Shown: positions 17,766 through 26,342, numbered from the stretch's first letter. The stretch: DNA of 56,468 nucleotides from Candidatus Cloacimonadota bacterium (GCA_021735645.1 JAIPGP010000011.1:1-56468), one strand, 5' to 3'. Notes: generated by a model not told the origin, from the sequence alone. Numbers and translations: made by a program.

Positions 17766-18440
17766 TTCTTCCTTTTCCTCTCCCCCACTTTTAAGTACTT
17801 TCTGATATTCTATGTAAGAATACAATATTGGATATATTACCATGAGCCCCATGATCACATAAAATAATATTCTTCCTATACCGAACAGGTTTCCCACAAC
17901 TCCTGCCAGTATAAAGAAAATCCCACCTGTCACAAAGGCATATCCGCCCACCCGATGCGTCTTACGCCATACTTCTTCCGAAGAAAGCGTCCAGGGTGTC
18001 CGTATCCCGATAAAAAAACTCGAGGGCAATTTGGGAAATAGATTGCCAAGTAATATGAACATGATACCCAGTAATACCCATAAAAGCTCCGTGCCGTCAA
18101 AACTGGCTTCCCTCGCCACTACCAGGCTCAATAGATACATGCAGCCAAACATCAGAACCATGATATTGGCAAAAACCGGTAAAATGGACTTGAACCGCTC
18201 TTCCTGCTTACGGTATCGCGTGGAAATCCGGGGAAAAAACATGAAAAATAACAGGAGCAACAATATTATACCCGGCAGCATCAACAGTCCCTGTGTCTTG
18301 CTGGCTGTGTTATCAACTTTGCCTTCAATATTCCAGTGGATGGGTATCTCTACATCTTTGGGCAATGGCAAGCCTATCACCAGTCCCAGAATTACTGTGA
18401 TCAAAAATATTATGATCGCAACCTTGTATCTCTTAATCAT
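17754..18440 (-). CDS. SdpI-family (DUF1648) membrane protein
   Basis: A 228-residue membrane protein with about six hydrophobic segments. The N-terminal DUF1648 part carries PIHWNIEGKVD, and the SdpI signature FFIGIRTPWTLSSEEVWRKTHRVGG is present. In Bacillus subtilis SdpI gives immunity to a killing toxin and binds the repressor SdpR. Here the gene overlaps an ArsR-type repressor by four bases, the same pairing. No toxin gene like sdpC is seen nearby, so an immunity role is only an analogy. Confidence 0.85.
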   Translation of the reverse strand: MIKRYKVAIIIFLITVILGLVIGLPLPKDVEIPIHWNIEGKVDNTASKTQGLLMLPGIILLLLLFFMFFPRISTRYRKQEERFKSILPVFANIMVLMFGCMYLLSLVVAREASFDGTELLWVLLGIMFILLGNLFPKLPSSFFIGIRTPWTLSSEEVWRKTHRVGGYAFVTGGIFFILAGVVGNLFGIGRILFYVIMGLMVIYPILYSYIEYQKVLKSGGEEKEESVE

Positions 18441-18721
18441 TTTGACTCCTTATCAATTATTTCTATTATATAATATGCTGCTTCTTCCAAAATACTTGTA
18501 TTCAAAAAATAGAGAATATTATTACCCTGCCGCTCCTTCTCCACCAAACCGGCAGTGTGCAGTATCTTCAAATGCTCACTCACCGTCGGCTTGGATACTC
18601 CCAGCAAATCCGCCAACTCACTGGGATACATCGCCCGTTGCCGCAGCAGCTTGATTATCTGCCTGCGGTTCAAATCCGAAAACGCTTTAAACACCCGGTC
18701 AATCACCACATTCACCTCCAT
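18437..18721 (-). CDS. ArsR/SdpR-type winged-helix repressor
   Basis: A small repressor of up to 94 residues with a winged-helix domain (FKAFSDLNRRQIIKLL, ELADLLGVSKPTVSEHLKILHTAGLVEKER) and no obvious metal-binding Cys pair, like SdpR. The listed ATG is the first possible start. A GTG four codons in (18709) has GGAGG at ideal spacing and may be the true one. It is transcribed ahead of and coupled to the SdpI-like gene, and is probably autoregulated through the palindrome just upstream. Confidence 0.88.
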   Translation of the reverse strand: MEVNVVIDRVFKAFSDLNRRQIIKLLRQRAMYPSELADLLGVSKPTVSEHLKILHTAGLVEKERQGNNILYFLNTSILEEAAYYIIEIIDKESK

Positions 18722-19075
18722 TGCCCTTTAGCTGTTTAGCTAATTAACTAAATAGCTAAACAGCCTCAATCCTGTCAAGAATTTTCTTCGCCGAAGCACT
18801 AAATACCTGTCAATCAGCACTTTAGGCATTAAGACAACAACGATCCCGGTGGACATAGTGGACGCAGAGGACATAGTGGACTTAGTGGACGGGGATTATC
18901 GAGGATTGGGTGGTGATTTTTATAGGTCCTATAGGTCTTATAGGTCCTATAAAAATTTGAGCAAAAACTGGAAATTTGGTCTTGCCACTGAGCTGAAAAT
19001 AAAAAAAACTTGCCGGAATGATTTTCATTCAGTTTATGACAAATTGTATTAAAAAATCTAATTAAGAGGTCGAAA
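18722..19075. other. Intergenic region with operator and short tandem repeats
   Basis: Besides the sdpR-like promoter, this 354-base divergent region holds a 9-base-period GTGGACnnA array (18849-18890) followed by a TATAGGTCC-type array (about 18920-18951). Apparent reading frames here are products of the repeat period. No clear promoter for the gene starting at 19076 was recognised. Confidence 0.6.
18731..18778 (-). promoter_or_regulatory. Promoter and perfect inverted-repeat operator of the sdpR-like gene
   Basis: Reading the minus strand, TTGACA (18778-18773) and TATTTA (18754-18749), 18 bases apart, resemble a sigma-70 promoter. GCTGTTTAGCTA at 18731-18742 and its exact reverse complement at 18753-18764 flank a near-palindromic centre (ATTAACTAAA). 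The repeat covers the -10 and spacer, as expected for an autorepressor site. Confidence 0.65.
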
Positions 19076-19627
19076 ATGAAAAGAATTATTTTATTAGCCC
19101 TGTTTGCCTTGCTGATTTCTGCCTTGGCAGCAGTAGAAATTGGTGGAGCTTTTTTACCTGAAAAACTGCAGTTTGGCGAGAATGCCTTGACTCTGAATGG
19201 AGCTGGGATGCGTAAGAAAGTAGTGATCAAGGTTTATGCCTGCGGTCTTTATCTGCCGCAGCAGAGCAGTTCATCAACCGCTATTCTGGCAGCTGAGGGG
19301 GCAATTGCCATTCGCATGAACTTCATTTACAAAAAGGTTGATCAGGAGAAACTTATCGATGCCTGGAACGAGGGTTTTGCCAAAACGGGGGCTTTACAGA
19401 AATTCGCCATTGAGACTTCCAGATTCAATGCTTTATTCAGTCAGCCGGCTGTGAAAGGTGATATTTATGATATTGTGTATCTGCCGGGGACAGGAGTTCA
19501 GGTGATCAGAAATGAGGTAGTATTAGGTACAATAGAAAATCCTGATTTCAGGAAAGCAGTATTTTCTATCTGGCTGGATGAAGACACTGATCTGCCCAAA
19601 TTGCGGGAGAGTCTTTTAGGAAATTAA
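19076..19627 (+). CDS. Exported chalcone isomerase-like protein
   Basis: A 183-residue protein with a signal peptide (about 1-19, ending ALAA). It then resembles the bacterial chalcone isomerase-like fold: LTLNGAGMRKKVVIKVYACGLYLP near the start and a C-terminal FRKAVFSIWL segment. Bacterial members are periplasmic and lack flavonoid substrates; fatty-acid binding has been proposed for related folds. It is the first gene of a plus-strand run, with GAGGT before its ATG. The biochemical role is unknown. Confidence 0.7.
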   Translation: MKRIILLALFALLISALAAVEIGGAFLPEKLQFGENALTLNGAGMRKKVVIKVYACGLYLPQQSSSSTAILAAEGAIAIRMNFIYKKVDQEKLIDAWNEGFAKTGALQKFAIETSRFNALFSQPAVKGDIYDIVYLPGTGVQVIRNEVVLGTIENPDFRKAVFSIWLDEDTDLPKLRESLLGN

Positions 19628-20314
19628 ATGGTCAGGGAGAAGTTGAAACAGGCGGGTGTGAGACTGTTTATTAGGCGGAAAGCAGTTAAAAATATCAATC
19701 TGAAGATAAAAGCCAAGGGCATTCTGCTGTTATCCGCCCCGTTATCTACAACTGATGAGCGTATAGACGAGGTTTTAGAGAAAAAGTATAATTGGGTGCT
19801 AAAACATCATGTACGTCTGAGTGATCAGGTAGAGCGGACAGAGCTCAAGCCGGATGTGTTTGTGTATTTTGGTGAAGAATTCGCAGTAACACATAACTCC
19901 TTTTTGTTTAATAATTACCGGCTGAATATCGAAAATAAAACACTTATAACCGGATTAAAGCTTGATGAAGGTAACTTCCGTGAACAGATTTATAAACAGA
20001 AGGCAACTGAATACCTGAAACCTTTGGCATTTCATTATGCCGAGAGCTGGGGATTTGAGATAAAGAAAGTGATCATCAGGGGGCAGAGCAGCAGATGGGG
20101 CACCTGCAGCAGCAAGGGTAATATCTCTCTGAACTGGAAGCTGATGATGGCTCCGGTATTTGTAATTGATTATCTGATCTTTCATGAGCTTTTGCACACC
20201 CGGCATCTTAATCATGGTGCCCAGTATAAAAAAGAGTTGCGTCAGCTATTCCCCCGCACCGATGAGGCGGAGTTATGGCTGAAGCAGCATAACCATCTAC
20301 TGAGCATGTTCTAA
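19628..20314 (+). CDS. YgjP-like (DUF45) zinc metallopeptidase-type protein
   Basis: A 228-residue protein with the DUF45 signatures SRWGTCSSKGNISLNW and HELLH-x5-H (H186, E187, H190, H196), the expected zinc site. Members are predicted cytoplasmic metallopeptidases; E. coli YgjP has been reported to act as a UTP diphosphatase-linked factor, so the true role is unsettled. The canonical W after the third His region is replaced. It starts directly after the previous stop codon, so the two are probably co-transcribed. Confidence 0.85.
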   Translation: MVREKLKQAGVRLFIRRKAVKNINLKIKAKGILLLSAPLSTTDERIDEVLEKKYNWVLKHHVRLSDQVERTELKPDVFVYFGEEFAVTHNSFLFNNYRLNIENKTLITGLKLDEGNFREQIYKQKATEYLKPLAFHYAESWGFEIKKVIIRGQSSRWGTCSSKGNISLNWKLMMAPVFVIDYLIFHELLHTRHLNHGAQYKKELRQLFPRTDEAELWLKQHNHLLSMF

Positions 20315-20318
20315 GCTA

Positions 20319-21329
20319 ATGAATAGAGCATTCCCGCTTATCCTGATATTTCTGTGCCTTTATTTTGCACTGGCAGCAAAGAATCTGCAACTGCAATATG
20401 CTCTGGATTACAGTTTTTGGGGAAATTACTATCCTGATCAAGGTAAAAAGGAAATCACCTATAAAGACCTGCTTGACCTTGAAACGGGATTAACAGGTCA
20501 GTTTGGTAAAGTGGACAGTCTTTGGCTAACAATAAGCTTTTATAATGACCAGTATGAGAAATCTGTCCGGCTGGAAAAAACCGGATTCTGTCTTAATTCC
20601 GCGGACTGGCAATATGGTTATCTATATGAGCGTAATGCCGGAATTGGCAGATATTCACGTATCTATCCTCAGATTCTCTACTCGAAATATCATTTGCAGC
20701 CCTATATCATTTCCTATAATGCCAGCGGAGCATTTCTGACCAGACAGACAGGTAATTCAAACTGGAAGTTTGTAATAGGCGGAAATGAATTTAACAGTTT
20801 TTGCAGTTCGCTGGACTGGCAATTAGAAAGCGCTGAATATCTACATGATCTGCAGATACTGGTGATGTCTCGTGATAATTATTATCTGAAGGGGATGGCT
20901 TCTATCAATTATGAAGGATACAGGCACTGGAAATGGCTATGGCTTTCCGCTGCCGGTTCTGCCCAATATCTGGTTTCCCATTCTGACAGTGAAGACCTAA
21001 AAATCCAGAGTACCGGTTTTGCTGAAGCAATTATCCTCTGGAGCAAATGGCTGCAAACCGGAGCAAATATGCAGGGACGCTGGTTGGGAACCCGGGAGAA
21101 GGAAAAACAGTTTACCGTGTTTACCGGCATGCAGGCTCAAAAACACAGTATTCGCCTCCTGTACAATCAGGAAGAATGGGAAATTGCTAACCGGATGGAA
21201 TGCTTCAGTACTGTTTACTGGTATGAAATCAGGCCGGGACTGAAAGCGGGAGGATTGGCAAGGATGTATATGCCCCAGTATGGTGCAGATTTTTATGAAG
21301 TGGGCATGCAGGTGAGTTTTAGAAAATGA
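20319..21329 (+). CDS. Predicted outer-membrane beta-barrel protein, unknown function
   Basis: A 336-residue protein not recognised as a known family. It has a signal peptide (about 1-19, ending ALAA) and then many short alternating hydrophobic-polar stretches rich in Tyr and Trp, ending in EVGMQVSFRK. An aromatic residue near the C terminus of an alternating strand is typical of outer-membrane barrels. It starts four bases after the previous stop and overlaps the next gene by four bases (ATGA). The barrel call is an inference from composition. Confidence 0.55.
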   Translation: MNRAFPLILIFLCLYFALAAKNLQLQYALDYSFWGNYYPDQGKKEITYKDLLDLETGLTGQFGKVDSLWLTISFYNDQYEKSVRLEKTGFCLNSADWQYGYLYERNAGIGRYSRIYPQILYSKYHLQPYIISYNASGAFLTRQTGNSNWKFVIGGNEFNSFCSSLDWQLESAEYLHDLQILVMSRDNYYLKGMASINYEGYRHWKWLWLSAAGSAQYLVSHSDSEDLKIQSTGFAEAIILWSKWLQTGANMQGRWLGTREKEKQFTVFTGMQAQKHSIRLLYNQEEWEIANRMECFSTVYWYEIRPGLKAGGLARMYMPQYGADFYEVGMQVSFRK

Positions 21330-22051
21330 AGCCGCTTAAATATTTGCTGATAATTATCACTTTATTGCTGTTTGCCTGTGATGCACCGAAGGCCTGGCAG
21401 GAAAAACCTCTGATTGTGCTCACTTTTGATGATTGCCACTCCAGTATTTATGATGTTGCCTTTCCACTGCTGCAGGAATATGGCTTTTATGGCACCAATA
21501 TTGTGTGCAGCTGCCGGCCCGGATTCCGGGCATATTATACCTGGCAGCAGCTGCACGAGATGACAGACGCTGGCTGGGAAGTGGCAGGACACACAAGTCA
21601 TCACGTGAATTTGAGTGAAATCCCGCTGGAAGAAGCAGAAAGGGAGATCAGCCTCGATCTGGACAGCCTGCGAGCAATGGGCTTTGATCCTCAGGGATTT
21701 GCTCTGCCCTCCGGCAAGGTCAGTAAAGCAGTATTTGAGATACTAAAACATTATTACAGCGATATTCGTAATAGTCAGGATACCATTAATTATTTTCCGG
21801 TTGATCCCTCTACAGTGGGATATTACATGGTTCAAACCGAATACAGTTCTGCTGAGCCGATCCGTCGTATGCAGCTTGCCGGTTATCGGGGAGAATGTCT
21901 GCTGATCCTGGGATTTCATCGTTTCCTGGGCGAGGATGAAGCATGGGTAGATAACTGCCAGCCCCAGGAATTCCGGGAAATTCTGGAGTATATTTCACAG
22001 CAGGGCTATCGGGTGCTCACTATGCACGAAGCTTTAAGCTGCTGCCGCTGA
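21326..22051 (+). CDS. Polysaccharide deacetylase family lipoprotein
   Basis: A 241-residue protein with a lipobox (LFAC, Cys18), so probably lipid-anchored. The NodB domain has TFDD at 33-36 (catalytic and metal Asp), HTSHH at 89-93 (metal His pair), and a later ALPSGKV motif. It likely removes acetyl groups from a cell-envelope or extracellular polysaccharide. It overlaps the beta-barrel candidate by four bases, suggesting a shared envelope function. Confidence 0.85.
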   Translation: MKPLKYLLIIITLLLFACDAPKAWQEKPLIVLTFDDCHSSIYDVAFPLLQEYGFYGTNIVCSCRPGFRAYYTWQQLHEMTDAGWEVAGHTSHHVNLSEIPLEEAEREISLDLDSLRAMGFDPQGFALPSGKVSKAVFEILKHYYSDIRNSQDTINYFPVDPSTVGYYMVQTEYSSAEPIRRMQLAGYRGECLLILGFHRFLGEDEAWVDNCQPQEFREILEYISQQGYRVLTMHEALSCCR

Positions 22052-22056
22052 TTATA

Positions 22057-22860
22057 ATGATCGCAGATGTTTCGCAAACCGGCAGAATTGTAATTATCAG
22101 AGCAAAAACTCTGGATGTAAATGCCTATCTTATTCTGCAAAAAGATCATACTATCGCGATCGACAGTCTGCTGCTGCCCAGGGACAGTCAGGAACTGGCA
22201 AATATCGCCGCATCTTACGGAAAACCCGTTAAATACCTGATCAATACACACTTTCACAGTGATCACTGTTTGGGAAACCATTTTCTAAAGCAGCCGCAAA
22301 CCACCCAGATCAATCAGGAAGATTATTGGAATACAATAGTCAGAGAAAAGGCTATGATCAATCCCAAACGCCATAAACCCGTGGAACAAAGGAAGCTTAC
22401 CAAACCGGAGATCACCTTTAAAGATGAGTATCTTCTGGATGACATTTTGCTGCTCTCCACTCCGGGACATTCGCCTGACAGCATCTGTATATATCTGCCA
22501 GCAGAAAAAACACTTATCTCCGGTGATACTATCCTTAACACCTGCTCCGGCAGATACAGTCTCCCCTACTTCTTCTGGGGCAGTGCGAATGACCTGATAG
22601 CCAGCCTGCAAAAACTACTCACTTTAGATATAAACACCATCTACAGCGGACACGGATTCCCCTTGATAAAAACTGACAAGATAACTTCTGATCTCACCTA
22701 TCTGCAAAGCCTGATAAATCAGGTAAACAAATATCAATCTCAATCACTCAGCAGCGACGAATTAGCGCAGAAGATCACCATTTCTGATTGTCTGAATTCC
22801 TCAGAAACACCTGCTGTACCACAGGTTCATAAACTGAATATCCAACAGCTTAGAATCTGA
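22057..22860 (+). CDS. Metallo-beta-lactamase-fold hydrolase
   Basis: A 267-residue MBL-fold protein with the metal motifs HFHSDH (65-70), TPGHSPDS, SGDTI and a final YSGHG. No signal peptide is evident, so it is probably cytoplasmic. It resembles glyoxalase II-like hydrolases, but the substrate cannot be named. It follows the deacetylase by five bases and its 3' end overlaps the opposing TrmO-like gene by 11 bases. Confidence 0.85.
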   Translation: MIADVSQTGRIVIIRAKTLDVNAYLILQKDHTIAIDSLLLPRDSQELANIAASYGKPVKYLINTHFHSDHCLGNHFLKQPQTTQINQEDYWNTIVREKAMINPKRHKPVEQRKLTKPEITFKDEYLLDDILLLSTPGHSPDSICIYLPAEKTLISGDTILNTCSGRYSLPYFFWGSANDLIASLQKLLTLDINTIYSGHGFPLIKTDKITSDLTYLQSLINQVNKYQSQSLSSDELAQKITISDCLNSSETPAVPQVHKLNIQQLRI

Positions 22861-23323
22861 ATACAGAATCCCAGTCGAAGGTGGCAGAATCTTCATACCA
22901 TTGGGGCCAGGTGCTGCACCACTGTGGTACAGAAACGTTTTTGATGCGGTCACAGCAGGGGTGATAGGGTTTTATGTCAATGATAGGTGTGCCATTTTCG
23001 GCGTCTATGTAGTAAACTTTTATCAGTCCCTTTTCGTGGTTTATATCAAGCACTTTCACAGCGGTGAGGGCAATGGGATTTGGTCTCATGGGTGAACGGG
23101 TGGCAAATACGCCGATGTCCTCAGGGGCAGCTTCATAAGGTGTTTGGCAGGAAACTTTCTTTCGGGCTGCGGGGTTATCATTATGATGGCACCACCAGAA
23201 TATCTGCAGGTGACTAAATCCTTCCAGTTTTTGCATGGCAACCACATATTCAGGTTTGATCTTTAGAAAATAATTTCCGCCTTTGACTACAACTTCGCCT
23301 ACGGGCATTATTTCAATTTTCAT
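22850..23323 (-). CDS. TrmO/TsaA-like tRNA methyltransferase family protein
   Basis: A 157-residue protein matching the TrmO (YaeB) beta-barrel family: it starts with KIEIMPVGEV, then LEGFSHLQIFWWCHH, the signature FATRSPMRPNPIALT (SAM-binding and catalytic region), and DIKPYHPCCD. TrmO N6-methylates t6A37 in tRNA-Thr. I chose ATG 23323 because GGAGGG lies just upstream; the frame runs seven codons further back. It is shorter than E. coli TrmO, lacking the C-terminal domain. The exact substrate is unverified. Confidence 0.8.
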   Translation of the reverse strand: MKIEIMPVGEVVVKGGNYFLKIKPEYVVAMQKLEGFSHLQIFWWCHHNDNPAARKKVSCQTPYEAAPEDIGVFATRSPMRPNPIALTAVKVLDINHEKGLIKVYYIDAENGTPIIDIKPYHPCCDRIKNVSVPQWCSTWPQWYEDSATFDWDSVFRF

Positions 23324-23414
23324 ATTCCCTCCAGTTATAAACATACCCTATTATCAGCCAGATTGCTGTCAATATCAAATATATCTGTTAGTAGAAGTTT
23401 ACAAAGCAAGAATG

Positions 23415-23766
23415 CTGGCATCCCCCCGAAATTGAAACAATTTCTGCAGCTAAGTCATACGTGCACCGCTGGGTATTTTCAGGGTCGCAGATGACGACCA
23501 TTATCAGCAGATTACAGTATAATATATTTCTCAGGTTGAAATTTTGAATAGATTAGTTGATTGGTCGTAGTTTTCACCCCACTTTCGGAGTACCGCCAGC
23601 GGTGCAAGTCCTACTTAACTAACTCTAATTTAAGGGAAAGTCACTGAAGTGACTACACCGTGTTCGTACATCAAAACGCCCCCAAATGAATTTTGGGGTT
23701 AATGAGAATGTTTTTCCCAGCTACTTTTGGTGACCTACAATGAAATTAATTTCGGGGGGATAATAG
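23415..23766 (+). mobile_element. MITE-like noncoding element, copy B
   Basis: The outer ends are inverted repeats, ATCCCCCCGAAATT at 23420-23433 and its exact complement at 23748-23761, preceded on the left by CTGGC. Inside are imperfect inner inverted repeats of about 24 bases around TGCACCGCTGG (23449-23472 and 23596-23619). Smaller hairpins follow, such as GTCAC-TGAA-GTGAC and CCCCAAA-TGAA-TTTTGGGG. The left 200 bases match copy C (27909-28216, inverted) closely. It has no coding capacity, so any mobility would need a transposase supplied elsewhere. Confidence 0.65.
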
Positions 23767-23785
23767 TAAGAAAGGAAGAATATGC

Positions 23786-23815
23786 TTGACACAATTTTAC
23801 ATAATTATGTATTAG
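23786..23815 (+). promoter_or_regulatory. Putative sigma-70-type promoter
   Basis: TTGACA at 23786-23791 and TATTAG at 23810-23815, spaced 18 bases, lie about 40 bases before the chosen start of the small exported protein at 23857. The spacing is one base longer than the ideal. Confidence 0.45.
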
Positions 23816-23856
23816 ATACATATATTTACCAGATTAAAATGTTATCAGGAGGAACT

Positions 23857-24273
23857 ATGAGTTATTCGTTAACAGGAAGTAAAGTTGTCTCACTTATTTT
23901 AGCTTTGCTTTTATTTTCAATGCCTGTTATTTTGAAGGCACAGCTATTAGAAGAACAAGCTAAAGATCAACAGTCTGCCGAACAGACCTATGCACAGGGG
24001 CAATTAGATGGCAAGCGAGATGCCAAAGGAAATCCGCTCTGGATACTGGCAGGATGTGGTTGCGGACTTTTTGGAGTTCTGGGAGCTATATTAATTAAAC
24101 CAAATCCACCCGCACAGAAGTTAATCGGCAAATCGAATGATTATGTTTTAGGATATACTGAGGCATATAAGAAGGCAGCGTCCGGTAAAAATACCGGTTA
24201 TGCTTTTGGAGGCTGGGCAGCATATTTAATCGCATATTTTGCCAGCGGTGGCTTTGGGACGATGGAACAATAA
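23857..24273 (+). CDS. Small exported glycine-rich membrane protein, unknown
   Basis: A 138-residue protein of no family I recognise. I chose ATG 23857, which has AGGAGG six bases upstream; upstream in-frame codons overlap the promoter. It has a signal peptide or first membrane segment (about 10-28, ending LKAQ), a Gln-rich stretch, a GQxDGKRDAKG motif, and a Gly/Cys-rich hydrophobic segment (WILAGCGCGLFGVLGAILI). A GYTEAYKKAA motif and a final Gly-rich helix follow. It is insulated from the next gene by a strong terminator. Confidence 0.65.
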   Translation: MSYSLTGSKVVSLILALLLFSMPVILKAQLLEEQAKDQQSAEQTYAQGQLDGKRDAKGNPLWILAGCGCGLFGVLGAILIKPNPPAQKLIGKSNDYVLGYTEAYKKAASGKNTGYAFGGWAAYLIAYFASGGFGTMEQ

Positions 24274-24280
24274 CCAGATT

Positions 24281-24316
24281 ATCAGGATATAGCATGCTAT
24301 ATCCTGATTTTTTTTT
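24281..24316 (+). terminator. Rho-independent terminator
   Basis: ATCAGGATATAG and CTATATCCTGAT form a perfect 12-bp stem around CATG, followed by nine T residues. It lies eight bases after the stop of the small exported protein gene. Confidence 0.92.
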
Positions 24317-24355
24317 ATCATTAAATATTAAAATAATGTAAATAAATAGGATATT

Positions 24356-25051
24356 ATGAGGAAAGTACTTTTTCTGGGATTATTTATTTTGTTAGTATTT
24401 TGTCTGTATAGCCAAAAATATGATACTATTCAGGTAGGAATCAACCGCAAGATCATTACGGGTGGTAGTGAAGAATCTGTAAGTGGTAAGATTTATTATG
24501 ATGGAGATAAAACTACAATAGTGATCAGTGAGCCTTTGCTGCAATGGATGATAGTGGAAGATAATTCCATGCTGATTTATTATCCTGATGAACTGAAAGC
24601 AATCAAGCTTAATACCCGTAACCCTGTGACCTTGCCATTTTTTAAGACATTTATTGGTGTGATAAATGAGAATCTGGGGTTAGCGGAACTTGGTTACACT
24701 ATCGACCGTAATGAAGTAGTGGAAGATACTCTTTTCTTATACTGGAATCCGCCTCAGGTTCTGGCAAAAACTTTTGGACAGCATATCCTCAAACTAAAAG
24801 ATAATAAAATAGTCTATAGCGAGCAGCAAAATAAAAAAGGAAAGATACTCAGCAAGACAATCTATTCTGACTATATGGAAGTGAATAATTTCACTTTCCC
24901 CTTGCAGGTGGAATCTTATGTCTATGAGAAAAAGTCTGTCTCTGTTGAATTGATCACCTATTCAAATCCAATCTTCAATGGAAAACTGCCCGAAGAGATT
25001 GAGTTATTTACTCTTCCAGATAATATTGAGGTTAATGAAATTGACTGGTAA
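24356..25051 (+). CDS. LolA-like exported protein
   Basis: A 231-residue protein with a signal peptide (about 1-19, ending LYSQ) and a pattern of antiparallel strands like LolA-type lipoprotein carriers: VSGKIYYDGDKTTIVISEP, a middle LIYYPDELKAI strand, and a C-terminal LQVESYVYEKKSVSVELITYS. LolA-fold proteins carry lipoproteins or lipids across the periplasm. The family call rests on strand pattern and length, not on a strict motif. It opens a four-gene run with the exported YidD-like protein and two TPR proteins. Confidence 0.6.
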   Translation: MRKVLFLGLFILLVFCLYSQKYDTIQVGINRKIITGGSEESVSGKIYYDGDKTTIVISEPLLQWMIVEDNSMLIYYPDELKAIKLNTRNPVTLPFFKTFIGVINENLGLAELGYTIDRNEVVEDTLFLYWNPPQVLAKTFGQHILKLKDNKIVYSEQQNKKGKILSKTIYSDYMEVNNFTFPLQVESYVYEKKSVSVELITYSNPIFNGKLPEEIELFTLPDNIEVNEIDW

Positions 25052-25492
25052 ATGCCAAACTTGAAACTTGCTAGTCTGATTCTGATCATCTTTTTTAGCA
25101 GCAGTTTGGTTTATTCAAACCAGCTTGCCTCCGATCTAAGTTTTATCAGAGAACACAATCCCGCTTTCAAAGCAGCCATTTCTGAGGACTTATCATATGA
25201 TTTCAACCAGAGCTCAGAATTGAAACTCACTATTCTGTTTATGATCCGGACTTATCAGAATTATATATCTTCCCAGCAGAATAGTGTATGCACCTTCACT
25301 CCAAGCTGTTCCAGATTTGGTTATTATTCAATCCGGAAATATGGCTTTTTTTATGGGGTATTGATGACTTCTGACAGATTCCTGCGTTGTCACGGATTCT
25401 CCGCTGACTACTATCCCTATTCATCTGCTGCCGGCAAACTGGATGATCCGGTGGACCAATACTATATGGGGCACATAAAACATGAAAATTAG
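25052..25492 (+). CDS. Exported YidD-domain protein
   Basis: A 146-residue protein with a YidD-like domain (about 50-125): IRTYQNYISSQQNSVCTFTPSCSRFGYYSIRKYG, then DRFLRCHGFSADYYP. This parallels the CRFxPTCSxYA and RILRCHPFHPGGYDP motifs of true YidD, a copy of which is present at 51864-52082. It differs by an N-terminal signal peptide (about 1-22, LVYSN), predicting a periplasmic or membrane-anchored location. The start follows the previous stop without a gap. The function is unknown; a link to envelope protein assembly is an inference. Confidence 0.8.
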   Translation: MPNLKLASLILIIFFSSSLVYSNQLASDLSFIREHNPAFKAAISEDLSYDFNQSSELKLTILFMIRTYQNYISSQQNSVCTFTPSCSRFGYYSIRKYGFFYGVLMTSDRFLRCHGFSADYYPYSSAAGKLDDPVDQYYMGHIKHEN

Positions 25493-26342
25493 AGTTCTTT
25501 TAGTAATATCAATATTCTGCTTTATTAATAATTTATGTTCTGAAAGTGGCTATTACACTCCTCAGAATATCCATTCCTTTGCCGAACATCTCTTCCAGGA
25601 AGGAGATTATTTACGTGCTGCCGGTGAATATGAACGCTATCTTTACCTTAAAGAAAATACTGACGCAGCAATTCTATATAAAATTGCACTTTGTTATGAG
25701 CTTTCACACCAGCCGGATAAAGCTGTCAGGTATTTTAATAAAATCATACAGGAATCTCAACAGCCTGAGCTTATCACTGCCTCTCATTATCAAATTGCCC
25801 ATGTATTCTACTTTACCCACAAATACCAGCAGTCAAATCAATATCTTTTGAACCATAGCCAGCAATTTAGCTCGCCAAAGAACCGGCAAAAAGCTGAATT
25901 GCTGCAAGGCGTAAATCTGCTTTATCAAAAAGACTGGAAAAATGCCGGTAATATCTTTTCATCATTAGCCTCACCTGAGAGACCAAAGATCCAGCAGCTC
26001 AATACTTTATCGCTCTCAGGTTCGCAATTGAAGTATAAAAAGCCGGCTATTGCCGGATGCTTATCGGCAATAATTCCCGGGACAGGTAAATTTTACAGTG
26101 GCAGAATTTCGGACGGGTTATATTCGTTTATTACCATAACCCTTTCAGCCTGGCAGGCTTATGAAGGTTTTTCCGATGATGGAGAGCAGTCATTAAAAGG
26201 GTGGATATATGGGGGTCTGGGCACTGTATTTTATCTTGGCAATATCTATGGCTCGGTGGTATCCGTAAAATTGTATAATAACAAATTAGATGAAAAAATA
26301 TTAGATCAAGTCAACATAGATTTAATCTGGACAATAGAGTGA
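25482..26342 (+). CDS. TPR protein with C-terminal membrane module
   Basis: A 286-residue protein with a signal peptide (about 1-20), several TPR-like helical pairs (about 30-170; DYLRAAGEYERYLYL and PDKAVRYFNKII), and a C-terminal module. That module has AGCLSAIIPGTGKFYSGRISDGLYSF and two hydrophobic segments, similar to the PGxGxxYxG motif of DUF5683-type membrane proteins. It overlaps the YidD-like gene by 11 bases and its own paralogue by four. It probably acts as a scaffold at the inner membrane; the partner is unknown. Confidence 0.65.
   Translation: MKIRVLLVISIFCFINNLCSESGYYTPQNIHSFAEHLFQEGDYLRAAGEYERYLYLKENTDAAILYKIALCYELSHQPDKAVRYFNKIIQESQQPELITASHYQIAHVFYFTHKYQQSNQYLLNHSQQFSSPKNRQKAELLQGVNLLYQKDWKNAGNIFSSLASPERPKIQQLNTLSLSGSQLKYKKPAIAGCLSAIIPGTGKFYSGRISDGLYSFITITLSAWQAYEGFSDDGEQSLKGWIYGGLGTVFYLGNIYGSVVSVKLYNNKLDEKILDQVNIDLIWTIE

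Larger units (their letters stand above)
23324..23856. other. Intergenic region holding MITE-like copy B and a promoter
   Basis: A 533-base divergent gap. It contains a TTGACA for the leftward TrmO-like gene (plus-strand 23367-23372), the complete MITE-like element (23415-23766) and a promoter-like sequence for the rightward gene. No coding sequence is seen. Confidence 0.65.

Noticed and set aside
18849-19052. A 67-codon frame with VDxVDx and YRSYRSY repeats
   Set aside because: It is a direct translation of the GTGGACnnA and TATAGGTCC arrays, with no ribosome site or relation to known proteins.
23596-23619. Integron attC-like sites in the inner inverted repeats
   Set aside because: The inverted repeats lack the RYYYAAC/GTTRRRY core pair in the right arrangement, and no integrase gene is seen.
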